Origin: a virus
Reading direction: 5' to 3' (one strand)
IMG/VR virus record: IMGVR_UViG_3300028610_001353
Span: 1 to 64,000 of that record
Length of the DNA: 64,000 bases
Shown here: piece after piece, positions 54,160 through 63,217 of the stretch
How positions within the stretch are numbered: the first letter of the stretch is position 1
Layout: each line of letters starts with the position of its first letter
Position numbers and translations under genes: made by a program
Notes under the pieces: generated by a model
Seen by the model: the letters and a program-made list of their open reading frames with translations, nothing else
Told to the model about the DNA's origin: nothing
Database searches by the model: none

Positions 54160-56397
54160 TCACGCGGCGCCCTTGCTCCGAACGCCGCCTCGGAAGTCTT
54201 GGGAGTTGACGCCGAAATCGAAGTAGCCACGCATCTGCACGCCAAGGGTGTCGAAGTCGGCATCGGCCTGCTCGATAATGGGGGTCTGTTGGCCATTAAG
54301 GAAACAGACCTCGACTGTCGACAATTCCTGCGGACTGGCCAACAGATTCCACGCAGTCGCGGAGTAGCCGGTGTAGCTGCTGTTACCCATGTACCGCGAC
54401 ACGACCGGCCGGAACTTGCCCGCGTGCGGGTTGTTGACCGGATACTTCGCGGTTGCTGATGGGTTTCTGATTTCGGTGGAGTTGAACAGCGAAGCCGATA
54501 AGGCGCTGAGTGAGGTCGGAACTAATAGAATCAGGGGCATGTGCCCAATCGGCTCGCCGTCCGCGTCTTTGAGGTCCATAAACAACTGCTCCGCTTCCGT
54601 GAGCGAGTCGATGGACAGTGCCGAATCCGCGCCGTCGAAGTAGTTCAATCTCCCCGCCGTGAACAACGTTCCCTGCGCGGCAAGGTAGGTTGTCCAAAAG
54701 ATGTGATTCAGAGTTCTGCCGCCACCATTGCCGAGCCGGCGTGGAACTGTGGTAATGGCCCCAAGGTCGTCGTTGATGATGTCGGTTCGCGTAACCGCCA
54801 ACCTCAGTGCATAGGTGTCGGCCTTGTTGGTGTACGCCTCATCCCCGAGCGTTCCGTGGGGGATCTCCCCGGACGGTGGCACTAGCTTGTATGTCGACTC
54901 GCCGGTGAGTCGATAACTGGTCGTCGTCTTGAAGTCCGACACGGGACGAATCGAGGCAACTTCCCGCCAAGCCGACTCGACGAAGCTAAAACCTTCCAGG
55001 AGGAACTTGTTGGCAACATTGCTGAGAATGTCCGTGATGGCGACCGTCGAGAAACCACCGGCCTGAATGGGAGCAAACGCATGTCGCATACAGCCCGTGC
55101 TATCCTGCTTGAACGAATAGCCAGACCAGCCGTTCGCCCGTGCCGAGGCGACAATCATTTCCTGCAAGCCAATTCCATGGGGGAACTGTTTATGGGCGGC
55201 GTCAAGCAGCTCGGGCGAACAATGATCCTCGGGCTTCGCGATCAAGCCAGTGGCTAAGACGGCGGCGGCGAGAATGTCATTGGTAATTCCGTCTTGGCTA
55301 CTACTATGGATACCCGGACCCTTGGGACGTTCGGCAACCATGAGGTCGGCCTTGAACTGTGCAGCGGCCACGATGTACTCCGCCCCCAACCGAGGCGCAG
55401 CCCATTTGTCTTTCAGCGCCGTTGCCAGCGCTTCGAGGCCGCCCTTGATGGCGGCGTCATAGAGTTTGTTGAAGTCGACCTCAGGAACCCTTGTGCGGTA
55501 ATCAGCGGCCGTTGCGTTGATCGCCGTCTTGTGCTGGGCGTGCGCCAGCTCAACTGCATCAAGGTCAAACTTGGGAGCCTCGACGAGCGGCGGCTTCTCG
55601 GCCGCTTCGATCTTCTTTGGATCACCAGACTCGGCAGCTTCCACTTTCGCGGCGGCGGCTTTCGCGTTGGCAGCTTCGGTTACCGCGTCGTACGCGGCCC
55701 GATAATGCTGGAGTTGATCTTCTCGCAGTTCGGCGACGTCAACGTCAAAAGCCTCAATCCACTTGTCAAATTCCATGTCGGTCTCCTTGTATTGCGCGGC
55801 GGACGCCGCTACTTTCGCCGTCGCTTTGCGATCAGCGCCAATTGCTACGAAACTGGTTTCCCCCAGCGTCGACTTACGCGCGACGTACAAGGGGCCGGTG
55901 AACGTCTTGCCGTTGACTTTCGTCGCCACACCTTCGCCGACGAATTCGAGTTTGTCGGGACGCGCGCCTACTGAGGCTTTCCATGGGAACCCATTCCCGG
56001 CGGCAGCTTGTACTTCAGCCGCGTCGGGACCCGCCCCGGAAATGACCCCAGCGAGCTTGAGAGAAGAGTCGCCGATCGTGACCTCATCCGCGTGGCCAAT
56101 CACGCGAGAGAGGTCGTGGTCGCGAAGAATGGGTATGGGTGCTTTTGCCCTGAGGCCAGAAAGGTCGATCACGACGGGCGGCCCGTAGCTGCTGACCTGC
56201 ATGGGGCCGCCGGTGTAGGCGGTCATCGAGAACCGCTTGGGCTTCGCCTCGCCGTCATCATCGGCGGCGGTGATCCACTCGACGCCAACGGCCTCCATTA
56301 GGATGGGGCCTTGCACGGCCGCCGCTCGAATCATCGCACGCTGAGATTGATGGTATCGGTGGCGTTCCTTGCGCTGTTGTTTTCGTTTCGTGGTCAT
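54160..56397 (-). CDS. fused prohead protease and major capsid protein
   Basis: 745 residues from ATG 56397; earlier in-frame starts cross the terminator. Residues about 20-215: protease with RDHDLSRVIGHADEV (catalytic His) and GNGFPWKASVGARPDKLEFVGEGV (catalytic Ser), GETSFVAIGADRKATA. Residues about 230-330: acidic, helical linker/scaffold (KAAAAKVEAAESGDPKKIEAAEK). Then an HK97-fold major capsid part to the end, with VEVCFLNGQQTPIIEQADADFDTLGVQMRGYFDFGVN. Fusion of protease, scaffold and capsid in one chain is known in some phages and implies self-processing. Confidence 0.75.
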   Translation of the reverse strand: MTTKRKQQRKERHRYHQSQRAMIRAAAVQGPILMEAVGVEWITAADDDGEAKPKRFSMTAYTGGPMQVSSYGPPVVIDLSGLRAKAPIPILRDHDLSRVIGHADEVTIGDSSLKLAGVISGAGPDAAEVQAAAGNGFPWKASVGARPDKLEFVGEGVATKVNGKTFTGPLYVARKSTLGETSFVAIGADRKATAKVAASAAQYKETDMEFDKWIEAFDVDVAELREDQLQHYRAAYDAVTEAANAKAAAAKVEAAESGDPKKIEAAEKPPLVEAPKFDLDAVELAHAQHKTAINATAADYRTRVPEVDFNKLYDAAIKGGLEALATALKDKWAAPRLGAEYIVAAAQFKADLMVAERPKGPGIHSSSQDGITNDILAAAVLATGLIAKPEDHCSPELLDAAHKQFPHGIGLQEMIVASARANGWSGYSFKQDSTGCMRHAFAPIQAGGFSTVAITDILSNVANKFLLEGFSFVESAWREVASIRPVSDFKTTTSYRLTGESTYKLVPPSGEIPHGTLGDEAYTNKADTYALRLAVTRTDIINDDLGAITTVPRRLGNGGGRTLNHIFWTTYLAAQGTLFTAGRLNYFDGADSALSIDSLTEAEQLFMDLKDADGEPIGHMPLILLVPTSLSALSASLFNSTEIRNPSATAKYPVNNPHAGKFRPVVSRYMGNSSYTGYSATAWNLLASPQELSTVEVCFLNGQQTPIIEQADADFDTLGVQMRGYFDFGVNSQDFRGGVRSKGAA

Positions 56398-56410
56398 CGT
56401 CAAGCACCAA

Positions 56411-56443
56411 TAAAAAAACGGGGGGCGATCACTCGCTCCCCCG
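56411..56443 (-). terminator. terminator between portal and capsid genes
   Basis: Minus strand CGGGGGAGCGA-GTGA-TCGCCCCCCG, one bulge, then TTTTTTT. Strong. It would reduce read-through from portal to capsid genes or be overridden by antitermination. Confidence 0.8.
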
Positions 56444-56569
56444 CATGGGCTCGACGTATGCGGCGTCTCGAAGGGCTGGCCAGCCCTGCCGATTGCCTGG
56501 ACCGCGATTGATCGCAGCCCCCTAGTTTTTAGTTGTTTGAAAGCACCTCTCGCAAAATGGTGTGTTTGT

Positions 56570-58138
56570 TTATGTGCGGGCCAGCCTGTTCCCGTTGCGG
56601 CCGGCAGTCGGCAGCCGGTTCCTGCCTTGTGTTGGAGTCGACGTCGACGACGACGATGACGACGACGGAGGCAGTGGAGGCGGTTCGACAGTCGCAGATG
56701 CGCCGCCACCAAAGTGAGCCTTGAAGAGCGCGACCCTCATCTCGTCAACCGTGATGCCGTAGTCCTCGGCCATGCGGGGCAATTCTTCCTCGAGGTCCAA
56801 GCCACTCTGGGCGTAGACTCGACGGAGAACCGCAACGCCGGCCGATAGATTGATCTTGTTGGCGTTGGCGTGCTTGACCTCGTCGATGACCGGCTTCTCG
56901 GGCCAGTCCCAGCCGTGATTCGGTGGTGGATCAGCCGGCACGCCCCAACCAAACCGTTCGACAGCTTCGGCGAAGAACACCTCGAAAAGCGGATCAAGCC
57001 CGTCCTCGTCAATGTCATGTTGCTCAACATCGACCGAAACGAAATAGGTCAGATGATCGACTCTGCCACCGGAGAACGTGGTTCCCTGAGAGTCAGCCCT
57101 TGCGATGTTGTTCGGCATGTTGAGCGGCCGCGCCTGCTCGCCTGATTGCTCGCGAGTGAACTCTGTGTAGGTTGCTGATGGCTGCTCTGGCCTCGGCTGG
57201 AATGCGTCGTAGCCAGCCGGTAAGGCCGTCATCATCCCCTTCTCGATCGGAAGCGTGGATAGGGGCCGAACGATGTCGGGTCCATCGTCGGGCAGCAACT
57301 CCGTTTTGAGCATCACCGAAAAGTTTGCGATATTCTCGGCCCCCGCAAGAACCGCCTCACGGAACCGCCGGCCCTGCGCATAGCAATTCAGCGACGGGGC
57401 GACCTCCGTGACGCCGCGGTGTTGACCGGCTCGGTCTTCGCGAAAAAGGTGAAGCATGAATCGGGCGGGCACCCGTTCCACTTTTTGACCCAGCCCGCTC
57501 CACTGACTGCCCGGATGCTGCTTGAGCACGTCGTAGAAAAGCGGGTTGCCATATTCGTCAAACTCGATGCCGTCAATCTTGTTCGACTCGTTGGCCCCAA
57601 GGTACGGCGTCGTGACTTGTTCGCACTCGACCATTCGCAAACCGAGCTTGACGCGGTGGCGCATCTTCGGATTCTGCGTAATGATGATGAACGCTTCGCC
57701 GTCTGAAACCTTTGCCTTGATGACCGTACGAAGCTTCTTGGCCAACTTCACTTCCTTGGCCCACTTCTTCCACTCGGCCTCAACCATCGAGTTGAAACGT
57801 GGGCTGCCGGTTTGCATCCGCAGCTTGGGACCTCGGCCAACCACATAATTTGCCTGGGTGAGTTGGATGCCCTTGCCTAGGCCGTTGTTGGAAAGTTCGT
57901 ATCGGGCTCGTTGGGAGATCCGTTGGCGGACGGTCTTGCTGTTGGCGGAGTCTGCGTCAAGAGCATCGGCGGCAAGCCAGTGTTGCTTGTTCATGCCGCC
58001 GGTAGACGCGGCGTCGTAGCTGCCACGGACCGGTCGAGGCGTGTCCATGTCGACCGTCACCGGCTGGCGTGAACTGCGAGTACTGACGGCCTCCGAAACG
58101 CCGGTCGACGAGACAACGATCGTGGTACAAAGATCCAT
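56570..58138 (-). CDS. lambda-family portal protein
   Basis: 522 residues. QGRRFREAVLAGAENIANFSVMLKTELLPDDGP and RMVECEQVTTPYLGANESNKIDGIEFDEYGNPLFYDVLKQHP ...RVPARFMLHLFREDRAGQHRGVTEVAPSLN... follow lambda gpB-type portals. It overlaps the gpW-like gene's stop via TGATG. It forms the dodecameric channel at the capsid vertex. The C-terminus is serine- and proline-rich. Confidence 0.8.
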   Translation of the reverse strand: MDLCTTIVVSSTGVSEAVSTRSSRQPVTVDMDTPRPVRGSYDAASTGGMNKQHWLAADALDADSANSKTVRQRISQRARYELSNNGLGKGIQLTQANYVVGRGPKLRMQTGSPRFNSMVEAEWKKWAKEVKLAKKLRTVIKAKVSDGEAFIIITQNPKMRHRVKLGLRMVECEQVTTPYLGANESNKIDGIEFDEYGNPLFYDVLKQHPGSQWSGLGQKVERVPARFMLHLFREDRAGQHRGVTEVAPSLNCYAQGRRFREAVLAGAENIANFSVMLKTELLPDDGPDIVRPLSTLPIEKGMMTALPAGYDAFQPRPEQPSATYTEFTREQSGEQARPLNMPNNIARADSQGTTFSGGRVDHLTYFVSVDVEQHDIDEDGLDPLFEVFFAEAVERFGWGVPADPPPNHGWDWPEKPVIDEVKHANANKINLSAGVAVLRRVYAQSGLDLEEELPRMAEDYGITVDEMRVALFKAHFGGGASATVEPPPLPPSSSSSSSTSTPTQGRNRLPTAGRNGNRLART

Positions 58139-58341
58139 CAACCGGCCCCCGGGGCTTCGAGCCTCACGAGCCGAAGGCCGAAGTGGTTCTTCGACGCACC
58201 GGCCTGGGCCGATTCGTAGCGAAGGGCTTCGAGTAGGTCGCTAATGCTGTGACTCTCAACGCGCCCCTTGTCTGTGCCGGCAGACTTCGGACTGAGCGCG
58301 GCTTGCTCGAGCGCTTCGGCGATGGTTGTAGGAGTTGCCAT
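58138..58341 (-). CDS. gpW-like head completion protein
   Basis: 67 residues. MATPTTIAEALEQAALSPKSAGTDKGRVESHSISDLLEALRYESAQAGASKNHFGLRLVRLEAPGAG. The helix-loop-helix with an R-V-E-x-x-S-I-x-x-L pattern is typical of gpW-like stoppers (Q..R......Q..Y..). Directly before the portal, as usual for the family. Confidence 0.65.
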   Translation of the reverse strand: MATPTTIAEALEQAALSPKSAGTDKGRVESHSISDLLEALRYESAQAGASKNHFGLRLVRLEAPGAG

Positions 58342-58432
58342 GCCTACACGATAACACTACATGGAGGCAACTCAAGAGAAGAAGGGGCGACTTGCTACAT
58401 GTGCGACTTTTTACGCGCCCACTGCCAAATTA

Positions 58433-58645
58433 CTACTGAAATCCGATGGTCATGCCTTGCGTTTCATCGGTGCGGGTAACCTCGAATTGTTCCAGCAATT
58501 CTTCATTTCTAGTTCGGCCATTCCACCAAACACATCGGTAGGCTATGCGGCACTTATCATTGATCTCGATGCCAATGATTCGCGCTGGGATATCGTCCGA
58601 GAGCGTGACGGGTGACCCGATCTGTATGACTTCAATCTGTGGCAT
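58433..58645 (-). CDS. small beta protein
   Basis: 70 residues: MPQIEVIQIGSPVTLSDDIPARIIGIEINDKCRIAYRCVWWNGRTRNEELLEQFEVTRTDE is a small barrel, reminiscent of an OB or SH3-like phage protein seen next to small terminase/Mu-like genes. Fourteen-base overlap with the next gene. No specific function. Confidence 0.6.
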   Translation of the reverse strand: MPQIEVIQIGSPVTLSDDIPARIIGIEINDKCRIAYRCVWWNGRTRNEELLEQFEVTRTDETQGMTIGFQ

Positions 58646-58889
58646 CGTCTTCTACTTCCCTACCCAGTACGCCTCGCAGGTCGTTTCCACACCGAGGCGC
58701 TATCGGGCGAGGCAAGCCACGTATAATGGCCTCAGTGTCTTCGTCGTATTTGGCCCGCAGACTCGCGTTGTCCGCCTTTCGCTTATCATCTTGCTCTGCT
58801 GTTTCCCACTGTCGGCCTGGTCCCCAATTGGACACGTGGAGATCAAACCATACGCCGCGTAGTTCACGAAAACTATCCTCAAGTCCCAT
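58632..58889 (-). CDS. small hypothetical protein
   Basis: 85 residues with GGAGG before the ATG. MGLEDSFRELRGVWFDLHVSNWGPGRQWETAEQDDKRKADNASLRAKYDEDTEAIIRGLPRPIAPR, helical. Unassigned. Confidence 0.5.
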   Translation of the reverse strand: MGLEDSFRELRGVWFDLHVSNWGPGRQWETAEQDDKRKADNASLRAKYDEDTEAIIRGLPRPIAPRCGNDLRGVLGREVEDDATD

Positions 58890-58910
58890 GTCGTCCTCCC
58901 TTTGAAAAAG

Positions 58911-59117
58911 CTATTTCTCCCTCGGAATTTCCTCCGTCCGAAGCAACGACTGCCCACAGTGCCGACACACCCGGCGACGGCGCCGGTTCCCGCTTGCAAC
59001 GGTGTAAGAACTCTCTACCCGCCAATCGCGACAGCCGCAACGCGGGCAGGTCCACGGGTCGCCACTCGCTTCGTCCGCCATTTCCTGCAAGGATTTCGGT
59101 GGCTTCGCGTCGGTCAT
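58911..59117 (-). CDS. zinc-ribbon protein
   Basis: 68 residues from ATG 59117. MTDAKPPKSLQEMADEASGD then WTCPRCGCRDWRVESSYTVASGNRRRRRVCRHCGQSLLRTEE: two CxxC pairs 18-19 apart with a basic patch, like NrdR/TFIIS-type zinc ribbons. Could bind nucleic acid. In the terminase-proximal small gene run. Confidence 0.65.
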   Translation of the reverse strand: MTDAKPPKSLQEMADEASGDPWTCPRCGCRDWRVESSYTVASGNRRRRRVCRHCGQSLLRTEEIPREK

Positions 59118-59127
59118 CTTTTCGCAC

Positions 59128-59355
59128 TTAGTTTTTATCGGGCGGGATGATGTAAGCGAGTTGCAGCCACCGTCGAAAGTGAAAGTAAATCCCCTGGTTA
59201 TCGTCGACCTGCTCACCTCGAACGTACACCTTTCCGTCGTCGTCGAACCGTATCATTTCACGTCCGTCTGCTAGCTGGAACACAATGCTCCCCGATGGTT
59301 TGCCGTTGCCCGGGGAGAGCGTAACGTTTCCACCAGCGCCGATAGGATCTGGCAT
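59128..59355 (-). CDS. small beta-rich protein
   Basis: 75 residues. VTLSPGNGKPSGSIVFQLADGREMIRFDDDGKVYVRGEQVDDNQGIYFHFRRWLQ: FDDDGKVYVRG resembles the short phage protein seen near terminase genes (FxxDGxVyVRGe). No known function. Confidence 0.55.
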   Translation of the reverse strand: MPDPIGAGGNVTLSPGNGKPSGSIVFQLADGREMIRFDDDGKVYVRGEQVDDNQGIYFHFRRWLQLAYIIPPDKN

Positions 59356-59370
59356 CGCTTGGGTTCCTTG

Positions 59371-59583
59371 TTAGGGTCTTTGGATATGGGGAATGGTACC
59401 GGGCGGGTCTTCGGCAATCGCCACCGAGTGCATTACCACCACGGGGCAGCGGTCTTCTTTCGAGTGAATTCGTATCGCTTCCTCGCATGCGTCATCATAC
59501 GACAAGCACGGCGGGCCCATGACCATCGGCTGAGCGCCCGGGACATCCGGGTATGTTTGGACAACCAACCAGAAATCTTTCAT
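59371..59583 (-). CDS. small hypothetical protein
   Basis: 70 residues from ATG 59583 (AAAAGGAAC upstream). MKDFWLVVQTYPDVPGAQPMVMGPPCLSYDDACEEAIRIHSKEDRCPVVVMHSVAIAEDPPG is alpha/beta. Unassigned. Confidence 0.5.
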   Translation of the reverse strand: MKDFWLVVQTYPDVPGAQPMVMGPPCLSYDDACEEAIRIHSKEDRCPVVVMHSVAIAEDPPGTIPHIQRP

Positions 59584-59888
59584 GCTTGGGTTCCTTTTCG
59601 TGCTTTCCTGCTGAGACGCTGATATATCTTCCTCGCAACCATGAAAGGTAAAGCCCATCCTGGGCCAGGGCCGCCCTCTACGATTTCGTGGCCATCGCGT
59701 AACACAACTGTTGCCCACGAACTCATTCCGTAATCAAACAAACCCGATTCTACCGCTGGGTGTAGTAGCACAAGATGACTCTGCCTACTACTCCCTTGCT
59801 CTGCTCTTCCCACTTCGGCCAACCACGCTCGCAGTTCCCTTAGCTGGAACAATCGTCGTCGGTCGGTACATGTTCGTCGCTTTCGCAT
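59580..59888 (-). CDS. basic hypothetical protein
   Basis: 102 residues from ATG 59888 with GGAGGTGA upstream. Starts MRKRRTCTDRRRLFQLRELRAWLAEVGRAEQGS and ends with a basic tail RQSHLVL...RKARKGTQA. Arg-rich, possibly nucleic-acid binding. Unassigned. Confidence 0.5.
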   Translation of the reverse strand: MRKRRTCTDRRRLFQLRELRAWLAEVGRAEQGSSRQSHLVLLHPAVESGLFDYGMSSWATVVLRDGHEIVEGGPGPGWALPFMVARKIYQRLSRKARKGTQA

Positions 59889-59904
59889 AGTCACCTCCGA
59901 TCAA

Positions 59905-60156
59905 TCAGTCCCACCGATTGCATTCCATCAACCGAAGCCGGTGGGGATGCTCCGGCGTTCTAGCCATCACCGCATTACCGCGCGGCATCCGAAACCGCCT
60001 CCAGCCTGTACGGGAATCACGTCGACCTGCTGTACGGATCAGACGACGCGCCAACAGTCGCTCCCTCATTCCTTTGCCCAATAGCTCTTGTGTACACCGT
60101 GCAAGTGCCACGGAGAATGCCGCGTAATCCTTTTCGTCGTACTTGATGGCTATCAC
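59905..60156 (-). CDS. basic hypothetical protein
   Basis: 83 residues. MIAIKYDEKDYAAFSVALARCTQELLGKGMRERLLARRLIRTAGRRDSRTGWRRFRMPRG. First half helical and second half basic. Overlaps upstream gene by four bases. Unassigned. Confidence 0.5.
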   Translation of the reverse strand: MIAIKYDEKDYAAFSVALARCTQELLGKGMRERLLARRLIRTAGRRDSRTGWRRFRMPRGNAVMARTPEHPHRLRLMECNRWD

Positions 60157-60395
60157 ATGAATCCTCTATATAACCCCACCACCCAGGCCGCGACCGCAGC
60201 GCCAATAGAACCGAGACACATTGCCATTACGAGCATGTGCATCCCACGGCAGCGGCACGTCCACCTGTCATTGATGATCTGACGGCCGCACTCCGAGCAC
60301 ACATGCTCGCACTCCGGTGGCGGTGGCAGTGGTGGCTGGGCCTCAAGGAAATCCACCCCAGAACCCACAATGATCCCCCGACGGTTACCGCTCAT
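60153..60395 (-). CDS. zinc-finger membrane protein
   Basis: 80 residues. A proline run (LEAQPPLPPPPECEH), CEHVCSECGRQIINDRWTCRCRG (two CxxC), then a membrane segment (MHMLVMAMCLGSIGAAVAAWVVGL) at the C-terminus. A tail-anchored zinc protein. Immediately downstream of the terminase gene. Confidence 0.6.
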   Translation of the reverse strand: MSGNRRGIIVGSGVDFLEAQPPLPPPPECEHVCSECGRQIINDRWTCRCRGMHMLVMAMCLGSIGAAVAAWVVGLYRGFM

Positions 60396-60398
60396 TGA

Positions 60399-62564
60399 CT
60401 AGTTTCCTTTCTTCGCCATTTCCGCAAGACTCATAGGCTTCTTGGTTGCTCTTGCTTCCGATGGAATTGACGATAGCCGCGACAATGCCGCGCCAACACG
60501 TGTTAACGCCAGGGCGTCCAATTGATGGTTGGGGCCATTCGGCGGCAAGAATTTCGCTTTCGTGGGGTCCCATTGTTCGCTAATAACATGGGCCGCAAGT
60601 TCCCGCTCTTCCTCTACTGAGCTTCGCAACTGCCGGCCATCGTCACCGACCCGCGGGGCATGTAACCCCAAAGTGCCGGGCGTGCCGAAGTCGGCTTTGA
60701 AGGCTTCCTGCACGCGGGTCTTGAACACGTCGGCATTGAATTGGCACAGCGGCGTGCGGCCCCGGCGATCGACGTGGCACTCGTCAAACTGGCGGATTCC
60801 GATGTGCGGAAGCGGCCGAACGTATCGGCCAGACCCCTTACATGGCAGGCAGCGCCCGAATCCAACCTCGGACGCAAACACCGTTACCGGCTGAATCGAC
60901 CAGCCTTCATCTTTCCATCCGCTGTCGATCAGCGTCCAGTCGGGAAACCGGGCCGAAGATTCCGACTCAGGGTCTTCTCGCCATGGCTTGTGCGACTGAA
61001 TCCATTCCCACCATTCGCGGAGTCCTTCCAAGACAGCATTCTCGCAAGCAGCCGGCTTCTGGCCAGCCGTCGCGAATCGCCAGAAGTGATGCTCGACAAT
61101 CGAACCGACGCAGCGTTCATCAAACGCGACCGCCGCCCAATGCAAGCCGAGCTTTTTAACGTCGGCTCCGAGTATCAACTTTACCGTCCCCTCTGGCACA
61201 ACCCGGTAATCGCTACCGCTCCGGGAATCGCGAATCTGTTCTATCGTCAGATCGAGCAAGCCGAGTTCGTCAGGCGGGTCGTTGTCAAACTCCGTCGCCG
61301 TGTTGGCTGGACCAATCCTCGCAACCCAGCCGTAATAATGTTCCAACGCCGATACCTCGACAGTTCCACCCTCCGGCCGGATTCGGTGGTCGTAACGGTG
61401 TGGATTTGCAATCTCGCCGCCTTCGTCCATCTCTTCCCGGCGGGCCAGGTAGAACTCGTGCGCTACCCTCGGAATCGGTGACTCGCGGACGTCGGCCTGC
61501 TCGCTCACCCACCCCTGCTTGCACAAGGTGATAAATTCAGCCCACGCCGTCTGGTTGATTGGCGGCTTCAGCAGAAACCGCATCCGGCGGCCACGGAACG
61601 ACGGGTACTTGTCCCGATCGGTCAGTTGAGCAGCAGCAGAAGTCCGGCTCCCGCAAGTACAGAGCACGAGCCGCGATACGGGATTACGCTGCGAGCCAAG
61701 AGCCGCGACGTTGCGGTCAATCTTCCGTAGTAGTTTGGCAGATTGAGCAGGGTTGTGAATCGTCTCTTCCGTGTCGGGATCGTCGATAAGTACAAATCTC
61801 GGTCGACGGTTTTTGATCCGCAGTCCCCGCAGAGCCGAATCAAGGCCCTGTGCGATGACAATAGCATCAGCCGAGGGTGAGCCCGGTACGTTCGGGAATA
61901 TGAGTCGGTCGCCGGTCCAGTGGAATCGCGTCGGTGCCGCCTCAAACGGCTCGCCGTTGTCGAACCTCTTACCGTTGGCTAGTTGCGTCTTGGCCCGCTG
62001 AACCGTGTTTTCCAACTCTCGTACCGGATAGCATGCTTCCTTGTAATACCGGTACAGTTCGTCATTTTCCCCGATGGCCATCCTGATCGTCTCCAAGATG
62101 TCGGCCGCATTCTTCGCCGTCGCGCCGAGGATGACCCACAAGTCTTGCCCGCCACCTTGCAAAATCGCTTTGAGCGTCAACGCAATGGCGAGAGTTGTCT
62201 TGCCCTCTCCCCGGCTGGCCGCCGTCGCCCGGTCGCCGCCCTCCGACAGCAGGGCCGAAAAGTCAGCCACCATCTGTCGTTGCTGCGGCTCAAGCGGATA
62301 GTACGGATCTGGGCTGAAGGCCGACCAGTACGAGGCAATCCATAGCTCGTCATCGGCTTCACGGCGAAGTCGCTCGGCTCGGTCTTCCGGCGGCATTTCC
62401 GGGATTTGAATCAGCCGGCTGGCACGACGCGTTTCGCGTTTCCGAAGTGCGTCCCGGTCGCGTTCTGATATCCGGCCACTTTCCCCGCGAGCCGCGCGGA
62501 CCTTGCGCAGTTGGCTTGTCAGTTTGTTTTCGGCGGCTCGTAGTTGTTGGTCGGCAGTTGCCAC
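60399..62564 (-). CDS. terL: terminase large subunit (GpA-like)
   Basis: 721 residues from GTG 62564 with GGAG nine bases upstream (the longer start lies in a terminator). ATPase: GDRATAASRGEGKTTLAIAL (Walker A type), RPRFVLIDDPDTEETIHN (Walker B), SRLVLCTCGSRTSAAAQL. Nuclease part: YRVVPEGTVKLILGADVKKLGLHWAAVAFDE... and LPPNGPNHQLDALALT, the GpA-like layout. An unusually long N-terminal helical part and a CxxC (CLPCKGSG) insert are noted. Packages DNA into the head. Confidence 0.85.
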   Translation of the reverse strand: MATADQQLRAAENKLTSQLRKVRAARGESGRISERDRDALRKRETRRASRLIQIPEMPPEDRAERLRREADDELWIASYWSAFSPDPYYPLEPQQRQMVADFSALLSEGGDRATAASRGEGKTTLAIALTLKAILQGGGQDLWVILGATAKNAADILETIRMAIGENDELYRYYKEACYPVRELENTVQRAKTQLANGKRFDNGEPFEAAPTRFHWTGDRLIFPNVPGSPSADAIVIAQGLDSALRGLRIKNRRPRFVLIDDPDTEETIHNPAQSAKLLRKIDRNVAALGSQRNPVSRLVLCTCGSRTSAAAQLTDRDKYPSFRGRRMRFLLKPPINQTAWAEFITLCKQGWVSEQADVRESPIPRVAHEFYLARREEMDEGGEIANPHRYDHRIRPEGGTVEVSALEHYYGWVARIGPANTATEFDNDPPDELGLLDLTIEQIRDSRSGSDYRVVPEGTVKLILGADVKKLGLHWAAVAFDERCVGSIVEHHFWRFATAGQKPAACENAVLEGLREWWEWIQSHKPWREDPESESSARFPDWTLIDSGWKDEGWSIQPVTVFASEVGFGRCLPCKGSGRYVRPLPHIGIRQFDECHVDRRGRTPLCQFNADVFKTRVQEAFKADFGTPGTLGLHAPRVGDDGRQLRSSVEEERELAAHVISEQWDPTKAKFLPPNGPNHQLDALALTRVGAALSRLSSIPSEARATKKPMSLAEMAKKGN

Positions 62565-62590
62565 TCGCGGTAATCTCCAGGACGGCGCAA

Positions 62591-62631
62591 CAAAAAACGG
62601 CACGCCCAGTGGTCCGGCACCGGACGGCCGT
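62591..62631 (-). terminator. terminator between the zinc protein and terminase
   Basis: Minus strand ACGGC ... GCCGT with inner GTCCGG/CCGGAC stem, then TTTTTTG. It could separate the small upstream gene from the terminase. Confidence 0.7.
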
Positions 62632-62689
62632 TTCTGTTACGCCTCCGTATCCATCCGCTGGCCGGCGGATGGTCGGTTGGCCCGTCGTG

Positions 62690-62956
62690 TTATTCGTTCG
62701 ATAGTTCGGGTGTCACGTCCTGAAGCGACTTGGCCGACGCCTGTCTCTTATTCGCTCTGCGAAGCATGGCGGCTATTGGGCAGTGTGCCTTGTGGATATC
62801 TGGATTTAAGTCGAAGCATCGCGTTCTACAAACAGGGCAAGTAATCGGGCCCGTACCCGGTATGGGCTTCCGGGGCAATATGTTGACGTCAAGAATAAAG
62901 TCGGCAAGCGCTCGAAGTCCAATCTCCAACAAGTCATCGTCTGGGTTATCGCTCAT
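62690..62956 (-). CDS. small zinc-type protein upstream of terminase
   Basis: 88 residues. CPVCRTRCFDLNPDIHKAHC (C-x2-C...H-x3-C) gives a zinc site, with a helical rest. By position it might be a small terminase-type DNA-binding subunit, but no HTH motif is visible. Unassigned. It is the first gene of the leftward head operon. Confidence 0.55.
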   Translation of the reverse strand: MSDNPDDDLLEIGLRALADFILDVNILPRKPIPGTGPITCPVCRTRCFDLNPDIHKAHCPIAAMLRRANKRQASAKSLQDVTPELSNE

Positions 62957-63075
62957 TTTAGGTTTCCAGCCGTGGTGATAGGTCCATATCTTTCATTCGC
63001 TGAAGGATCACTCCACAAGCGGAATCAACCATTTTCTTTTTGGATTATCTACCGTTTCCTGGGTGCGTTGTGGGC

Positions 63076-63098
63076 AACTCATTAACTCGTAATGAGTT
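63076..63098. promoter_or_regulatory. 9-bp inverted repeat, operator-like
   Basis: AACTCATTA and TAATGAGTT around ACTCG. It lies between the leftward head operon and the rightward DUF932 gene and could regulate both or act as a bidirectional terminator. Confidence 0.5.
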
Positions 63099-63139
63099 AG
63101 CGGATTCCAAATAATCCCAGGATTTCACCGGTTTCCCTA

Positions 63140-63168
63140 TTTACAAACCCTATCGGTACCGATATACT
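63140..63168 (+). promoter_or_regulatory. sigma-70-type promoter for the DUF932 gene
   Basis: Plus strand TTTACA (63140-63145), 17 bases, TATACT (63163-63168); the start codon follows at 63218. Close to consensus. The only good rightward promoter at the right end. Confidence 0.75.
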
Positions 63169-63217
63169 AAAGGGGTCGAATGAATTACCACTTTTCACTT
63201 TCACGGGAGAAACGATC

